Below are positions 18,281 through 28,413 of a stretch of DNA of 35,874 nt, piece by piece; the stretch's first letter is position 1, and every line of letters begins with the position of its first letter. The translations under genes were made by a program, and so were the position numbers. Under the pieces are notes generated by a model. The model was not told where the DNA came from. It worked only from the letters and a program-made list of their open reading frames with translations, and searched no databases. The DNA comes from Clostridium chromiireducens (GTDB lineage Bacteria; Bacillota; Clostridia; Clostridiales; Clostridiaceae): assembly GCF_002029255.1 (NCBI RefSeq), contig NZ_MZGT01000052.1, forward strand, positions 1 through 35,874, in the 5' to 3' direction.

Positions 18281-18380
18281 TCATGGTGGAAACGAAGCGT
18301 GATCTTTAAAATTCACTAGCAAATCTCATCTTATTTTGACTTCCAACATATTATATATTAACAACTTTGTCTTTAAAACA
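18273..18380 (-). repeat. Duplicated 3'-UTR, copy A
   Basis: About 108 bp nearly collinear with 19931-20038 (shared blocks CGTGGGTTTCAT, AAGCGTGA, CTTTAAAAT, ATATTAACAACTTT; roughly four fifths of bases agree by eye). It begins 28 nt behind the stop of the DUF5667-like gene and runs into its terminator. Confidence 0.75.
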
Positions 18381-18407
18381 AACTTTACATTTATACTAAT
18401 GATCTTT

Positions 18408-19628
18408 TTATTCTTCAGCCTTTTTCGCTTCTTCCCTTAATTTTTCTCCTTCTTTTTTAACTTTTTCCTCAGTCTTCTTTGCTTCCTCTTTTACCTTTTC
18501 TTGTAATTTCTTATCCTCTTCTCTAGCTTTCTCTTCTGACTTCTTATTTGCTTCCCTTAATTTTTCTTCTTCTTTTTTAGCTTTTGCCTCAACCTTTTTT
18601 TCTTCTTCATTTAAGTTTTCTTCTGATTGTTTAGGTCCTTCTATAGCTTTTTCCTTTTTATCACTTTCTTTTTCCTCTACTTTTTCAATCTTATCATTTG
18701 CCTTTTTAATTTGCTTCATACCAGCTTTAATTTCTTTTTCAGCTTGCTTAGAAAGCTTCTTTATTTCTTCCTTTGAAGAATTTGCTGCATCCTTTAAAGC
18801 CTCAGCTTCTTTTACCTTTTCTTCAGCGCTTGAAATTAAAGCTACATCACCGCTTTTCTTTGCTTCTTCAAGTTCTTTCTTTGCGTCTTCAAGTTGATGT
18901 CTTGCTAAAAAGAAAGCCTCTTTAGCTACATAAAATCCATTAACAGCGGCAATGTCTTTATCCTGCTTATTTAATGCATTTTCAATAGCTAGCTTAGAGT
19001 CTTCTGGAGCTTTTTCAAGTATAGTTTTTAGTATTTCCTCACTTTTTTTGTATGCTTCGTTAAGCTCTTCAAATTTTTGTACGGCTTCATCCTTAGTCTC
19101 AATTGCCTTATTTATATGTTCCGTAGCAGAAGACAGTAACTCTATATAATTGTTTATTGCTTTACTTGCAAGTTCATCTTGCCCTTGATTTGTCATAACA
19201 ACTGCTTCTGATGCTCTCTCTGTAGCAAACTTTACCTTAAGTGCTGCTAGTTCTTCCTCACTTTTTGTTATTGAAATCTGAAGCTGCTCTATTCCACGTT
19301 CTATATTGTAAAAAGGTGAATTAGGCAATATACCTGCAGAATCATTGACCTCTTCTTGTGTAATTTCACTTTGAGTATTTGCTGTCGCTTCATTTGTGGC
19401 TTCGTTTTCATTTTCCACTGTGGTGCCAGACACATTTTCAGATGCAACCTTATTTTCTTCTTCTGTTACAGTCTCTGTTATAGTTCCGTTTTCTTCTACT
19501 ATAGGCTGAGATGTTGTTTCACTTGTTACCTGACTTGTATTTGTGGCATCCTCTGGATTTGCATATGCATTATGAGACATCCCAGTTAATGCAGCTACTA
19601 ATACTATTACAGCAATTTTTTTCTTCAT
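18408..19628 (-). CDS. Secreted DUF5667-like protein with long charged coiled coil
   Basis: 406 residues with a cleavable signal peptide (MKKKIAVIVLVAALTGMSHNAYA). A Thr/Glu/Asn-rich linker (25-95) follows, then a DUF5667-like region starting at ILPNSPFYNIERGIEQLQI (about 100-125) and helices with repeated AEEKV/EEAKK patterns. The last 110 residues are almost only Lys, Glu and Ala, a long coiled coil with near-repeats such as EKLREANKKSEEKAREE. No cell-wall anchor motif is seen. It may be a surface or spore-related protein; the function of DUF5667 is unknown. SD AGGGGGAA precedes the ATG. It lies behind the PTS IIA gene in the same direction and shares that gene's 3'-UTR type. Confidence 0.75.
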   Translation of the reverse strand: MKKKIAVIVLVAALTGMSHNAYANPEDATNTSQVTSETTSQPIVEENGTITETVTEEENKVASENVSGTTVENENEATNEATANTQSEITQEEVNDSAGILPNSPFYNIERGIEQLQISITKSEEELAALKVKFATERASEAVVMTNQGQDELASKAINNYIELLSSATEHINKAIETKDEAVQKFEELNEAYKKSEEILKTILEKAPEDSKLAIENALNKQDKDIAAVNGFYVAKEAFFLARHQLEDAKKELEEAKKSGDVALISSAEEKVKEAEALKDAANSSKEEIKKLSKQAEKEIKAGMKQIKKANDKIEKVEEKESDKKEKAIEGPKQSEENLNEEEKKVEAKAKKEEEKLREANKKSEEKAREEDKKLQEKVKEEAKKTEEKVKKEGEKLREEAKKAEE

Positions 19629-19883
19629 TTGTTATTCCCCCTATATATAAATATTTAGTTCTTACTCACTCAATATAACATTCGCTTTAATATATTATTT
19701 TCTGACACAAAAATATGAATCTCAGTAAAATTATTTTATAACACCTGCTGATATATCCTATGCTTAAAATGGTATTTCAACTATTTCTTATCTTGTTAAT
19801 AATAATTGTATTTTTATGTAGCTTACCGCATTATTCTCATCTAATTAAAATTCATGATTACTGGAGTTACCCGTGACAATAAA
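19629..19883. other. Intergenic region upstream of the DUF5667-like gene
   Basis: The promoter of the DUF5667-like gene should be here since the IIA terminator at 19884-19938 closes the upstream unit. I could not choose a promoter with confidence. Confidence 0.3.
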
Positions 19884-19938
19884 AACCCACGACCATCCGT
19901 AAGCGGCTATTTTAGCCGTATACAAATGATCGTGGGTT
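19884..19938 (-). terminator. Terminator of the PTS IIA gene, with inner hairpin
   Basis: Outer arms 19884-19896 and 19926-19938 pair at 12 of 13 positions; inside sits a perfect CGGCTA/TAGCCG hairpin (19904-19918). On the minus strand the outer stem is followed by TTTTTATT. The outer stem bases are shared with the terminator of copy A, while the inner hairpin is unique to this copy. Confidence 0.75.
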
Positions 19939-20038
19939 TCATAGTGAAAGCAAAGCGTGACCTTTAAAATCCACCAAAAAAATCTTATCTTGTTTTAATC
20001 CAAAATATATTACATATTAACAACTTTACTTATAAAAT
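19931..20038 (-). repeat. Duplicated 3'-UTR, copy B
   Basis: Same element as 18273-18380, here 22 nt behind the stop of the PTS IIA gene. The two copies form direct repeats around the DUF5667-like gene, which suggests duplication or insertion by recombination between 3' ends. Confidence 0.75.
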
Positions 20039-20059
20039 TAACCTCATTATTTATCAATC

Positions 20060-20572
20060 TTATAAAACTTTGATAAGCTTTTCTGATTTTTTTATATGAC
20101 CTTGTGCAAGTACTTCTATATCTCTATATTGATCGGAGTTTGTTACAATTATTGCTGTAGTAGTCGCATATCCTGCCTTTTCAATTTCAGATATAGAAAA
20201 TGTCATCAGTGATTGCCCACATTTTATTTTTTCTCCAACTTTCACTAATGGATTAAAGCCTTTTCCATTCATTTTAACTGTATCCATTCCTATATGAATT
20301 AGTAGTTCTATTCCATCACAGCTTTTTAATGCAATTGCATGTTTTGTTTCTGTAATCAAAAGAATTTCTCCATCAAAAGGTGCATATAATTTTCCATCGA
20401 TCGGCTTCATTGCACATCCTTTTCCAAGCATTTCTTCTGAAAATACACCATCATTAATTTCTTTTAAAGGAATTACTTTGCCTTCCATTGGTGCATAAAT
20501 AAAACCATTTTCCGTTTTTTCTATAATTGTTTCTTCTTGCTTTTTATTTATAAATTTTTGAAATATATTCAT
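20060..20572 (-). CDS. PTS glucose-family IIA protein (EIIA-Glc type)
   Basis: 170 residues, a free-standing soluble IIA domain. It takes phosphate from HPr and passes it to a IIB domain. The two active-site histidines are H78 (ETKHAIAL) and H93 (LLIHIGMDTV), matching H75 and H90 of E. coli IIA-Glc; GKGFNPLV and the lipoyl-like fold motifs are present. The nearby beta-glucoside IIBC has no fused IIA, so this is its likely partner. It lies downstream of bglA in the same direction, but a MITE-like inverted repeat and a hairpin with T-run intervene, so expression is probably uncoupled or attenuated. SD AAGGAGTGA. Confidence 0.9.
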   Translation of the reverse strand: MNIFQKFINKKQEETIIEKTENGFIYAPMEGKVIPLKEINDGVFSEEMLGKGCAMKPIDGKLYAPFDGEILLITETKHAIALKSCDGIELLIHIGMDTVKMNGKGFNPLVKVGEKIKCGQSLMTFSISEIEKAGYATTTAIIVTNSDQYRDIEVLAQGHIKKSEKLIKVL

Positions 20573-20640
20573 TATATCACTCCTTGTATTTTACTCTTAT
20601 TTTTTAATCAACTAATCCCTCAGCTTAAATTTCTTATCTA

Positions 20641-20684
20641 AAAAGGGAATCTAAAATAATATATTAATTTTCAGATTCCCCTTT
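20641..20684 (-). terminator. Terminator-like hairpin in the leader of the IIA gene
   Basis: On the minus strand AAAGGGGAATCT pairs with AGATTCCCTTTT and runs into TTTTT, about 70 nt before the IIA start. It either ends transcription from bglA or acts as an attenuator. I did not find a classical RAT antiterminator site overlapping it. Confidence 0.6.
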
Positions 20685-20861
20685 GTAAAAATACTTACAT
20701 AAAGTATAACTTAATTATTTCATATACCGCCTAGCATTGGATCAACTGCATTTTTCTAATTTCTTGACTAATGATGCTTATAGATATCTAAATTAAATAT
20801 TTAACTTATTAGATAAACATATTTACAAATTTGCTAAGACATTAAGCTGATATCTTAACTA

Positions 20862-21046
20862 GAAATTATAAACATTTTTGTGAAGAAAACATTTGAAAAT
20901 GAGCTGTTAAAGGTTCTTAGTTTTAAGTTGTTCCAATTTAGCTTGTCATGCTGAAAGCAGGAGCATGCTGAATTGGGTACAACTTGCAGCTTAGAACCTT
21001 CAGCGATATTTTCATGGTTTTTCGGAATAAAAATGTTTATAATTTC
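20862..21046. mobile_element. MITE-like 185-bp imperfect palindrome
   Basis: The ends are exact inverse complements over 18 bp (GAAATTATAAACATTTTT at the left). Complementarity continues inward with gaps through AAGGTTCT, AAGTTGT, CCAATT and CATGCT almost to the centre. No ORF. It sits between bglA and the IIA gene. A short miniature inverted-repeat element fits; a long hairpin RNA is the alternative. Confidence 0.5.
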
Positions 21047-21105
21047 GGTAAGTTATCGCATAAGTCTAAGTTACATGTTGTTTATCTATAACAATCATTA
21101 CTTTT

Positions 21106-23950
<2,845 letters not shown>

Positions 23951-24048
23951 TTTATTACCTCACTTATATTTATTATTTTCGAATAGCTATTGAATTTATA
24001 CTAATCTTAATTGAAAACGCGAATTTTGTCACCATGTAAACCATTATA

Positions 24049-24066
24049 AAAAACATGTCTGTTTTT
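24049..24066. promoter_or_regulatory. Palindrome, possible RpiR operator 1
   Basis: AAAAACA-TGTC-TGTTTTT, a perfect 7-bp inverted repeat about 100 nt upstream of the IIBC start. A weak promoter fit (GTGACA, 17 nt, TAAGAT) lies just downstream on the minus strand. Operator assignment is inference from position beside the regulator gene. Confidence 0.4.
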
Positions 24067-24084
24067 AAATAATTTGTTATTTTT

Positions 24085-24103
24085 AAAAAACAAAATGTTT
24101 TTT
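24085..24103. promoter_or_regulatory. Palindrome, possible RpiR operator 2
   Basis: AAAAAACA-AAA-TGTTTTTT, an 8-bp inverted repeat with the same half-site (AAAAACA) as the palindrome at 24049-24066, 36 nt apart centre to centre. Confidence 0.4.
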
Positions 24104-24237
24104 TAGAAATCAAAATCCAAATATGTTCTTGACATCTAATATATTTAAGGAATTGTAATTAACAAACAAAAAGTTACATGTTTTCTATGCAGCATCTTTG
24201 GTCTATTATTTTCTTTCTTGTGCCTAAAAAGAAAATA

Positions 24238-24279
24238 AGCTTTATCAACTTGAGTTACAAACTTCAAATTAATAAAGCT
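24238..24279 (-). terminator. Terminator behind the RpiR-family gene
   Basis: 16-bp stem with G-U pairs (AGCTTTAT/ATAAAGCT at its base), followed on the minus strand by TATTTTCTTTTT. It separates the regulator gene from the PTS operon. Confidence 0.75.
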
Positions 24280-24316
24280 CTATGTATAATACTTTTATTT
24301 TTTTATGTATAGCTAT

Positions 24317-25060
24317 TTACTCATCTTGTATAGATTCTTCTCGACAATTTTGCAATTTTCTTCCAATCCTTTCTATTATACTGATTATTGGAATTTGAGT
24401 GGTAATATCATATATTCCTACTTTAACATATGGCACATAATATGGGATATTATAATCAGACATTTTCGCTATAGTGGAATTTTCAGTGTTAGTAATACTA
24501 ACAATACAGCAATTATCTTTTTTAAATCTATTTATATGACCTATAATATCTTTTGATTCTCCAGACACAGAACATACTATCACAACTGAATTTTCATAAA
24601 ATTTACCTGTAGTTGGGTAATACGGATCATCAATGCATAAACTAAATTGTCCAACACTTGATAGATATCGTGCTCCATATCTTGCTACAATTCCTGACAT
24701 ACTGCTTCCTATAAAAATTGTTCTCTTTGCTTTTAATATAGCTTTCACTATATCCTCTATCTTTTCATTATATTCTTCAGTATTGGTTTTCTTAAAAAAA
24801 TCAATTATTTCTGTATTATCTTCACTTACTTTTGTAATTTCTTTTTCTTCTATAAATAATTTAAATTTTAGTTTAAATTCTGAATAACCACTACAACCCA
24901 TTTTTTTGCAGAAATTTAATATGGTTGTAGTTGATACATGAGATTCAACTGCTAATTCCCTTATTTTCATATATCGGACCTTATCTTTATTATCCATAAT
25001 ATAATTATAAACAGAAATTTCTAAATCATTAAGACTTTTGATTTGACTATAACTGAACAT
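24317..25060 (-). CDS. RpiR/MurR-family transcriptional regulator
   Basis: 247 residues. The N-terminal helix-turn-helix domain (1-75) has IRELAVESHVSTTTILNFCKK and GYSEFKLKFK, typical of RpiR. The SIS domain (about 100-230) binds a phosphosugar and has FIGSSMSGIVARYGARYL and CSVSGESKDII. It is expected to sense a sugar phosphate and control the PTS/BglA genes just downstream, from which its terminator separates it. Two AAAAACA palindromes before the IIBC gene are candidate binding sites. SD GGAAGGAAG. Confidence 0.92.
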   Translation of the reverse strand: MFSYSQIKSLNDLEISVYNYIMDNKDKVRYMKIRELAVESHVSTTTILNFCKKMGCSGYSEFKLKFKLFIEEKEITKVSEDNTEIIDFFKKTNTEEYNEKIEDIVKAILKAKRTIFIGSSMSGIVARYGARYLSSVGQFSLCIDDPYYPTTGKFYENSVVIVCSVSGESKDIIGHINRFKKDNCCIVSITNTENSTIAKMSDYNIPYYVPYVKVGIYDITTQIPIISIIERIGRKLQNCREESIQDE

Positions 25061-25345
25061 CTAATACTTCCTTCCATTGGACTATTGCCTCTATATTATA
25101 TCAACTATGAACTTTATTAATTCGATTTTCAGCTTGATCCATTTATTTCATAATTCACTACATTTTTTCTATTAATTTATATCATCTTTATATACTTATA
25201 TAATATCATATTAACATTTCAATAAACCACAAAAATCTATGAACTTTTCACCCTTAATAGGCACAAAAATAAAAGCCAGGGATTTTGTTTTTATTGTCTA
25301 CTTTTTGGGGTAAAGTTCAATAGAATGTGGTTTTCAAAACATAAA
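25061..25345. other. Intergenic region upstream of the RpiR-family gene
   Basis: Gene-free, A+T-rich. It must hold the promoter of the RpiR-family gene; no clear TTGACA/TATAAT pair was picked. Confidence 0.3.
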
Positions 25346-25378
25346 AAAAGAACAACTAACTTTTGTTAATTGCTCTTT
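25346..25378 (-). terminator. Terminator of the marR-rhodanese operon
   Basis: Arms 25347-25360 and 25365-25378 (AAAGAGCAATTAAC against GTTAGTTGTTCTTT on the minus strand) with a 4-nt loop and seven T after it. Confidence 0.85.
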
Positions 25379-25403
25379 CTAAATAAATTAAAATTCTTCA
25401 TTC

Positions 25404-25769
25404 TTATTCCAATGTTTCAATAGGAAGGTTCATTCCTCTCCAACCCTCAAGCGCTCCTGCAAGCTCATAAGCCTCAAAACCTTCTGATAATAAAATAAGT
25501 AATGCTGTTTTTCCAAGCGTGGTACCACCAGTCCAGTCATATACAACATAAGTTTTGCTTTTATCTAATTCATCTAAATGGTTTCCTAATTCTTTTGCAG
25601 GCATTGCAATAGCACCTTTTATTTGGACTTGTTTTACCTGTGCCGGAGCATTACGAACGTCTAATATGACATATGGCGAATCTTCTTTTCCAATGTTTTC
25701 TAACACAGTAAAATGATTTATATATAAGCTAAGGTATGTTTCTAATAATTCGATTTTTTTTGTTTGCAT
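25404..25769 (-). CDS. Rhodanese-like protein lacking the catalytic cysteine
   Basis: 121 residues. One rhodanese-like domain: VILDVRNAPAQ (34-44), GAIAMPAKEL (52-61) and a C-terminal GALEGWRGMNLP. The active-site loop reads YDWTGGTT where active rhodaneses have Cys in CxxGxR; Asp78 sits at the Cys position, so sulfur transfer by the classical route is not possible. It may bind a ligand or partner, or act as an inactive sensor domain. Its start lies 3 nt behind the marR stop with SD TTTGGAGGA, so the two form one operon, and the terminator follows the stop. Confidence 0.85.
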   Translation of the reverse strand: MQTKKIELLETYLSLYINHFTVLENIGKEDSPYVILDVRNAPAQVKQVQIKGAIAMPAKELGNHLDELDKSKTYVVYDWTGGTTLGKTALLILLSEGFEAYELAGALEGWRGMNLPIETLE

Positions 25770-25772
25770 CTT

Positions 25773-26297
25773 TTATTCCTCCATTTTTTGGGTATATTTC
25801 TGAGTGCTATCATTAATTTTTTTTAATAAATTTGAGAATTGCTGAATTTCTTCACTAGACAGGCTACCCAGCAAATTGTTAACGATGCTAAAGTTTTCAG
25901 GTAAAAATTTCTCTAAAACATAATTTCCTGTTTCAGTAAGTTGGACAGATAATGAACGTTTATCTGCAGTGGAAGTACTTTTTAAAATTAAACCCTTCAT
26001 CTCCATTGCTTTTAATAATTTGCTGACTGTTGCACGAGTTGCTCCCAATTTCTCAGAAATAACTGAAGGCAACAATGTTTGGTTTGGAGCATGATATAAA
26101 AACATCAAAATAATAAATCTTGATTCACTTAAATCATGCTTATCAAGGGCATAATCATATTGTTTTTGCATATTACGATATGTCCATTGAAAATCAATGA
26201 ATAATTTGACAATATCTGAATTTAATTCCGAATAGACATCTTTCATCAACTGTAAACGCTGATTATCAGGACGATCAATAAAAGTAAAGTTATCCAT
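25773..26297 (-). CDS. MarR-family transcriptional regulator
   Basis: 174 residues. A winged-helix domain with LPSVISEKLGATRATVSKLLKAMEMKGLI (about 77-105) and the wing with DKRSLSVQLTETG (about 115-127), flanked by dimerisation helices. MarR proteins usually repress their own operon and respond to small phenolic or oxidising ligands. An 8-bp-arm palindrome overlaps the transcription start behind a good sigma-A promoter, so self-repression is likely. It is the first gene of an operon with the Cys-less rhodanese-like protein. SD AAAGGAG. Confidence 0.92.
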   Translation of the reverse strand: MDNFTFIDRPDNQRLQLMKDVYSELNSDIVKLFIDFQWTYRNMQKQYDYALDKHDLSESRFIILMFLYHAPNQTLLPSVISEKLGATRATVSKLLKAMEMKGLILKSTSTADKRSLSVQLTETGNYVLEKFLPENFSIVNNLLGSLSSEEIQQFSNLLKKINDSTQKYTQKMEE

Positions 26298-26314
26298 AAA
26301 TAATCTCCTTTATA

Positions 26315-26334
26315 ATAGTTAGCCAGCTAACTAT
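26315..26334. promoter_or_regulatory. Probable MarR operator
   Basis: ATAGTTAG-CCAG-CTAACTAT, perfect arms of 8 bp, between the -10 box and the marR start codon. Typical size and place for an autorepressor site. Confidence 0.65.
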
Positions 26335-26338
26335 ATAA

Positions 26339-26367
26339 ATACTAACATAGTACATTTTGAATGTCAA
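26339..26367 (-). promoter_or_regulatory. Sigma-A-type promoter of marR
   Basis: On the minus strand TTGACA (26362-26367), a 17-nt spacer and TAGTAT (26339-26344). The palindrome lies directly downstream. Confidence 0.65.
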
Positions 26368-26434
26368 TTTAAAAGATTACTAATAAACGACTATAATAAC
26401 TTATTTTAAACTTTCTCTTTATTCTAAAAAACAT

Positions 26435-26485
26435 AAAAAAATACCGTTAATATTTCATTTAATTAAAATATTAGCGGTATTTTTT
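26435..26485. terminator. Bidirectional hairpin terminator
   Basis: About 20-bp stem (ATACCGTTAATATTT against AAATATTAGCGGTAT, with A and T runs outside) between the GH-A hydrolase gene and the marR promoter. A- and T-tails on both sides allow function on either strand. Confidence 0.8.
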
Positions 26486-26534
26486 ATTATATCATTATCC
26501 CAAAATAGTAAAAAAAGCATGTTTTAAAATAAAA

Positions 26535-26574
26535 CACCTCCAAATGTTATATTTTATTGTAACATTTGGAGGTG
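26535..26574 (-). terminator. Terminator of the secreted GH-A hydrolase gene
   Basis: Perfect 15-bp stem CACCTCCAAATGTTA/TAACATTTGGAGGTG with a 10-nt loop, 23 nt behind the stop codon, followed by TTTTATTTT on the minus strand. Confidence 0.85.
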
Positions 26575-26596
26575 CACTTAAATATTTATTTCTGAA

Positions 26597-28318
26597 TTAC
26601 GAAGTTACAATCTGCCACTGTTGGTTGTAACCACCAGTACTAATCCACTGCAAAACATTGGCACCGTCTGCTGTTGACTTATTATCTACATCCAAAAGTT
26701 TACCGCTGTTTACATTTACTAGATTGTAATATCCATTTCCTAAATCTACAATATTCCATAACTGATTTTTCTGTCCATTATCAGTCCACTGTATGACGTC
26801 AGCTCCGTTTTCTGTTGAAGTATTGTAAACATCCAACGCCTTTTTACTATTAACATTTATAAGTTTATACCCATTGCCCATGTTTGTAATAATCCATTTT
26901 TGATTATTGCCGCTGCCAGTGCTCCACTGTATAACATCTGCACCATCTGCTGTTGAACTATTGTAAACATCTAAAGCCTTTCCACTTTCACGGTTGATCA
27001 ACTTATATGTTCCTCCAGACACAATACCAGAAGTTGCTGGAGTAACATAGATACGATATCCTGAACTATTGTTGCAACCTGTTAATGGTACTGTAATTTG
27101 TCCATTCACAACTGGATAATTAGATGTTGAGATTGTTGATGGCCCAGAGGATACAGTATCCTTGCTTACCCAATCAATTTTCTCTACCTTAACTGATGCT
27201 GTGGATCCGATAAAGGATGGAATGTTTTTAAATGTTGTACTTATAGTACCGTCATTTGGTCCTCCAAAAATAAAACTTATGAACTTGCTATTGGAATCAA
27301 CACATGCAGCTCCATCTACAAGATTACTGTCATCATTTGGAGGTGTTACATTAACCATTTTTCCAGACATATCTCCGTACCATTTATAGAAATACCAGCC
27401 TGCACCCTTTTGCGTGTCAGTAGCAAGAAGACTTCCTAATCTACCTGGAGTCGGAACAAACCACCAAGTTATACATGCACTTTCAACCTTATAACGCTCA
27501 AATTTCCCTATAAAACGTGCTGATGATCCTGGCTGCCCTTCAAGGTTATGATCAGCATCACAATATTCGTTTATACTAATTGGTAACGCGCTTATCCCCA
27601 AGGAATTTTCCAATTGTCTATAATCTCTTAAATTCGGTGATACTCCTGCTATTCCACTAAGCTCATGCCAGCTAATTATATCAGGAAGACAATTGTTTGT
27701 TTTACAGAAACTTAAGAAGCTGCTCAATCTAGTGCGATTATAATAGCTGTAGCAAGGGCCTATGATTTTAGCCCCTGGATCATTTGCACGAATAGCATTG
27801 TAAGTCTGCTTCCACATATCATTGAAATCTCCGTTAGCAGTATTCCAAGTACCATCAGGTTCATTCCAGATTTCATAACCATAATAATTGTTACGACCGG
27901 ATGCTTTCTTATCAGCGATAAATGAATTCACCTGATTAAGCCAGCTTGTCATACCTGGCCATTGGTATGGCCAGCCTGGAAGCATATCTGCCAGATCAAT
28001 TGACACCTTAGCACTTTGAACTGAGGCAAGTTTTTCCGAAACAGGTATAGCAGCACCAAAGCTATGCTGGTTTCCAGATCCACCTCGGGACGGATTTCTC
28101 ATTACATATGGTTTAAGTGGAGCTACGAGACCATTAACATCCGCCGGTTTAGTTTCAGTGATTCCATAAAGTGAACCACTTGCACAATGTGTTGCATCTC
28201 TGAGTACATTTGTACAATCTACAGTCATAGAGTTGCCTGTCGCTGCTGATATTTTTGAAGCTGGAGCCATTGCTAGCATCATACATAAACATAATGCTGT
28301 TACTAAAACTTTTTTCAT
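26597..28318 (-). CDS. Secreted GH-A clan glycoside hydrolase (GH39-like) with CBM13 domain
   Basis: 573 residues. Signal peptide MKKVLVTALCLCMMLAMAP; a TIM-barrel GH-A catalytic domain with acid/base Glu153 in IWNEPDG and nucleophile Glu251 in SINEY; a beta-sandwich region; and a ricin-type CBM13 trefoil (about 436-573) with three QW repeats (IQWSTG, IQWTDN, LQWIST). The barrel resembles GH39, but family and substrate are not certain. It follows the GH36 gene, so it probably supplies galactose-containing oligosaccharide to the ABC system. AGGAGGT lies 7 nt before this ATG. A second in-frame ATG at 28384 also has an SD (AAAGGAG), partly buried in a hairpin, and would add 22 residues before the signal peptide. 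Confidence 0.82.
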   Translation of the reverse strand: MKKVLVTALCLCMMLAMAPASKISAATGNSMTVDCTNVLRDATHCASGSLYGITETKPADVNGLVAPLKPYVMRNPSRGGSGNQHSFGAAIPVSEKLASVQSAKVSIDLADMLPGWPYQWPGMTSWLNQVNSFIADKKASGRNNYYGYEIWNEPDGTWNTANGDFNDMWKQTYNAIRANDPGAKIIGPCYSYYNRTRLSSFLSFCKTNNCLPDIISWHELSGIAGVSPNLRDYRQLENSLGISALPISINEYCDADHNLEGQPGSSARFIGKFERYKVESACITWWFVPTPGRLGSLLATDTQKGAGWYFYKWYGDMSGKMVNVTPPNDDSNLVDGAACVDSNSKFISFIFGGPNDGTISTTFKNIPSFIGSTASVKVEKIDWVSKDTVSSGPSTISTSNYPVVNGQITVPLTGCNNSSGYRIYVTPATSGIVSGGTYKLINRESGKALDVYNSSTADGADVIQWSTGSGNNQKWIITNMGNGYKLINVNSKKALDVYNTSTENGADVIQWTDNGQKNQLWNIVDLGNGYYNLVNVNSGKLLDVDNKSTADGANVLQWISTGGYNQQWQIVTS

Positions 28319-28389
28319 ATACATAACCTCCTGAATTTCTTTAATTTTTTCTAAATTGTAAGATTTACTTAATTTTGAAATCATACTGT

Positions 28390-28413
28390 ATCTCCTTTGA
28401 TTTCAAAGGAGAT
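28390..28413 (-). promoter_or_regulatory. Perfect palindrome hiding an SD between GH36 and the secreted hydrolase
   Basis: ATCTCCTTTGA-TT-TCAAAGGAGAT, 11-bp arms, starting directly behind the GH36 stop codon. The right arm on the minus strand carries AAAGGAG, which is an SD for the ATG at 28384. It lacks a T-run, so translation control or mRNA end protection is more likely than termination. Confidence 0.5.

Noticed and set aside
24130..24166. Plus-strand TTGACA promoter
   Set aside because: The -10 fit is poor and no plus-strand gene follows.
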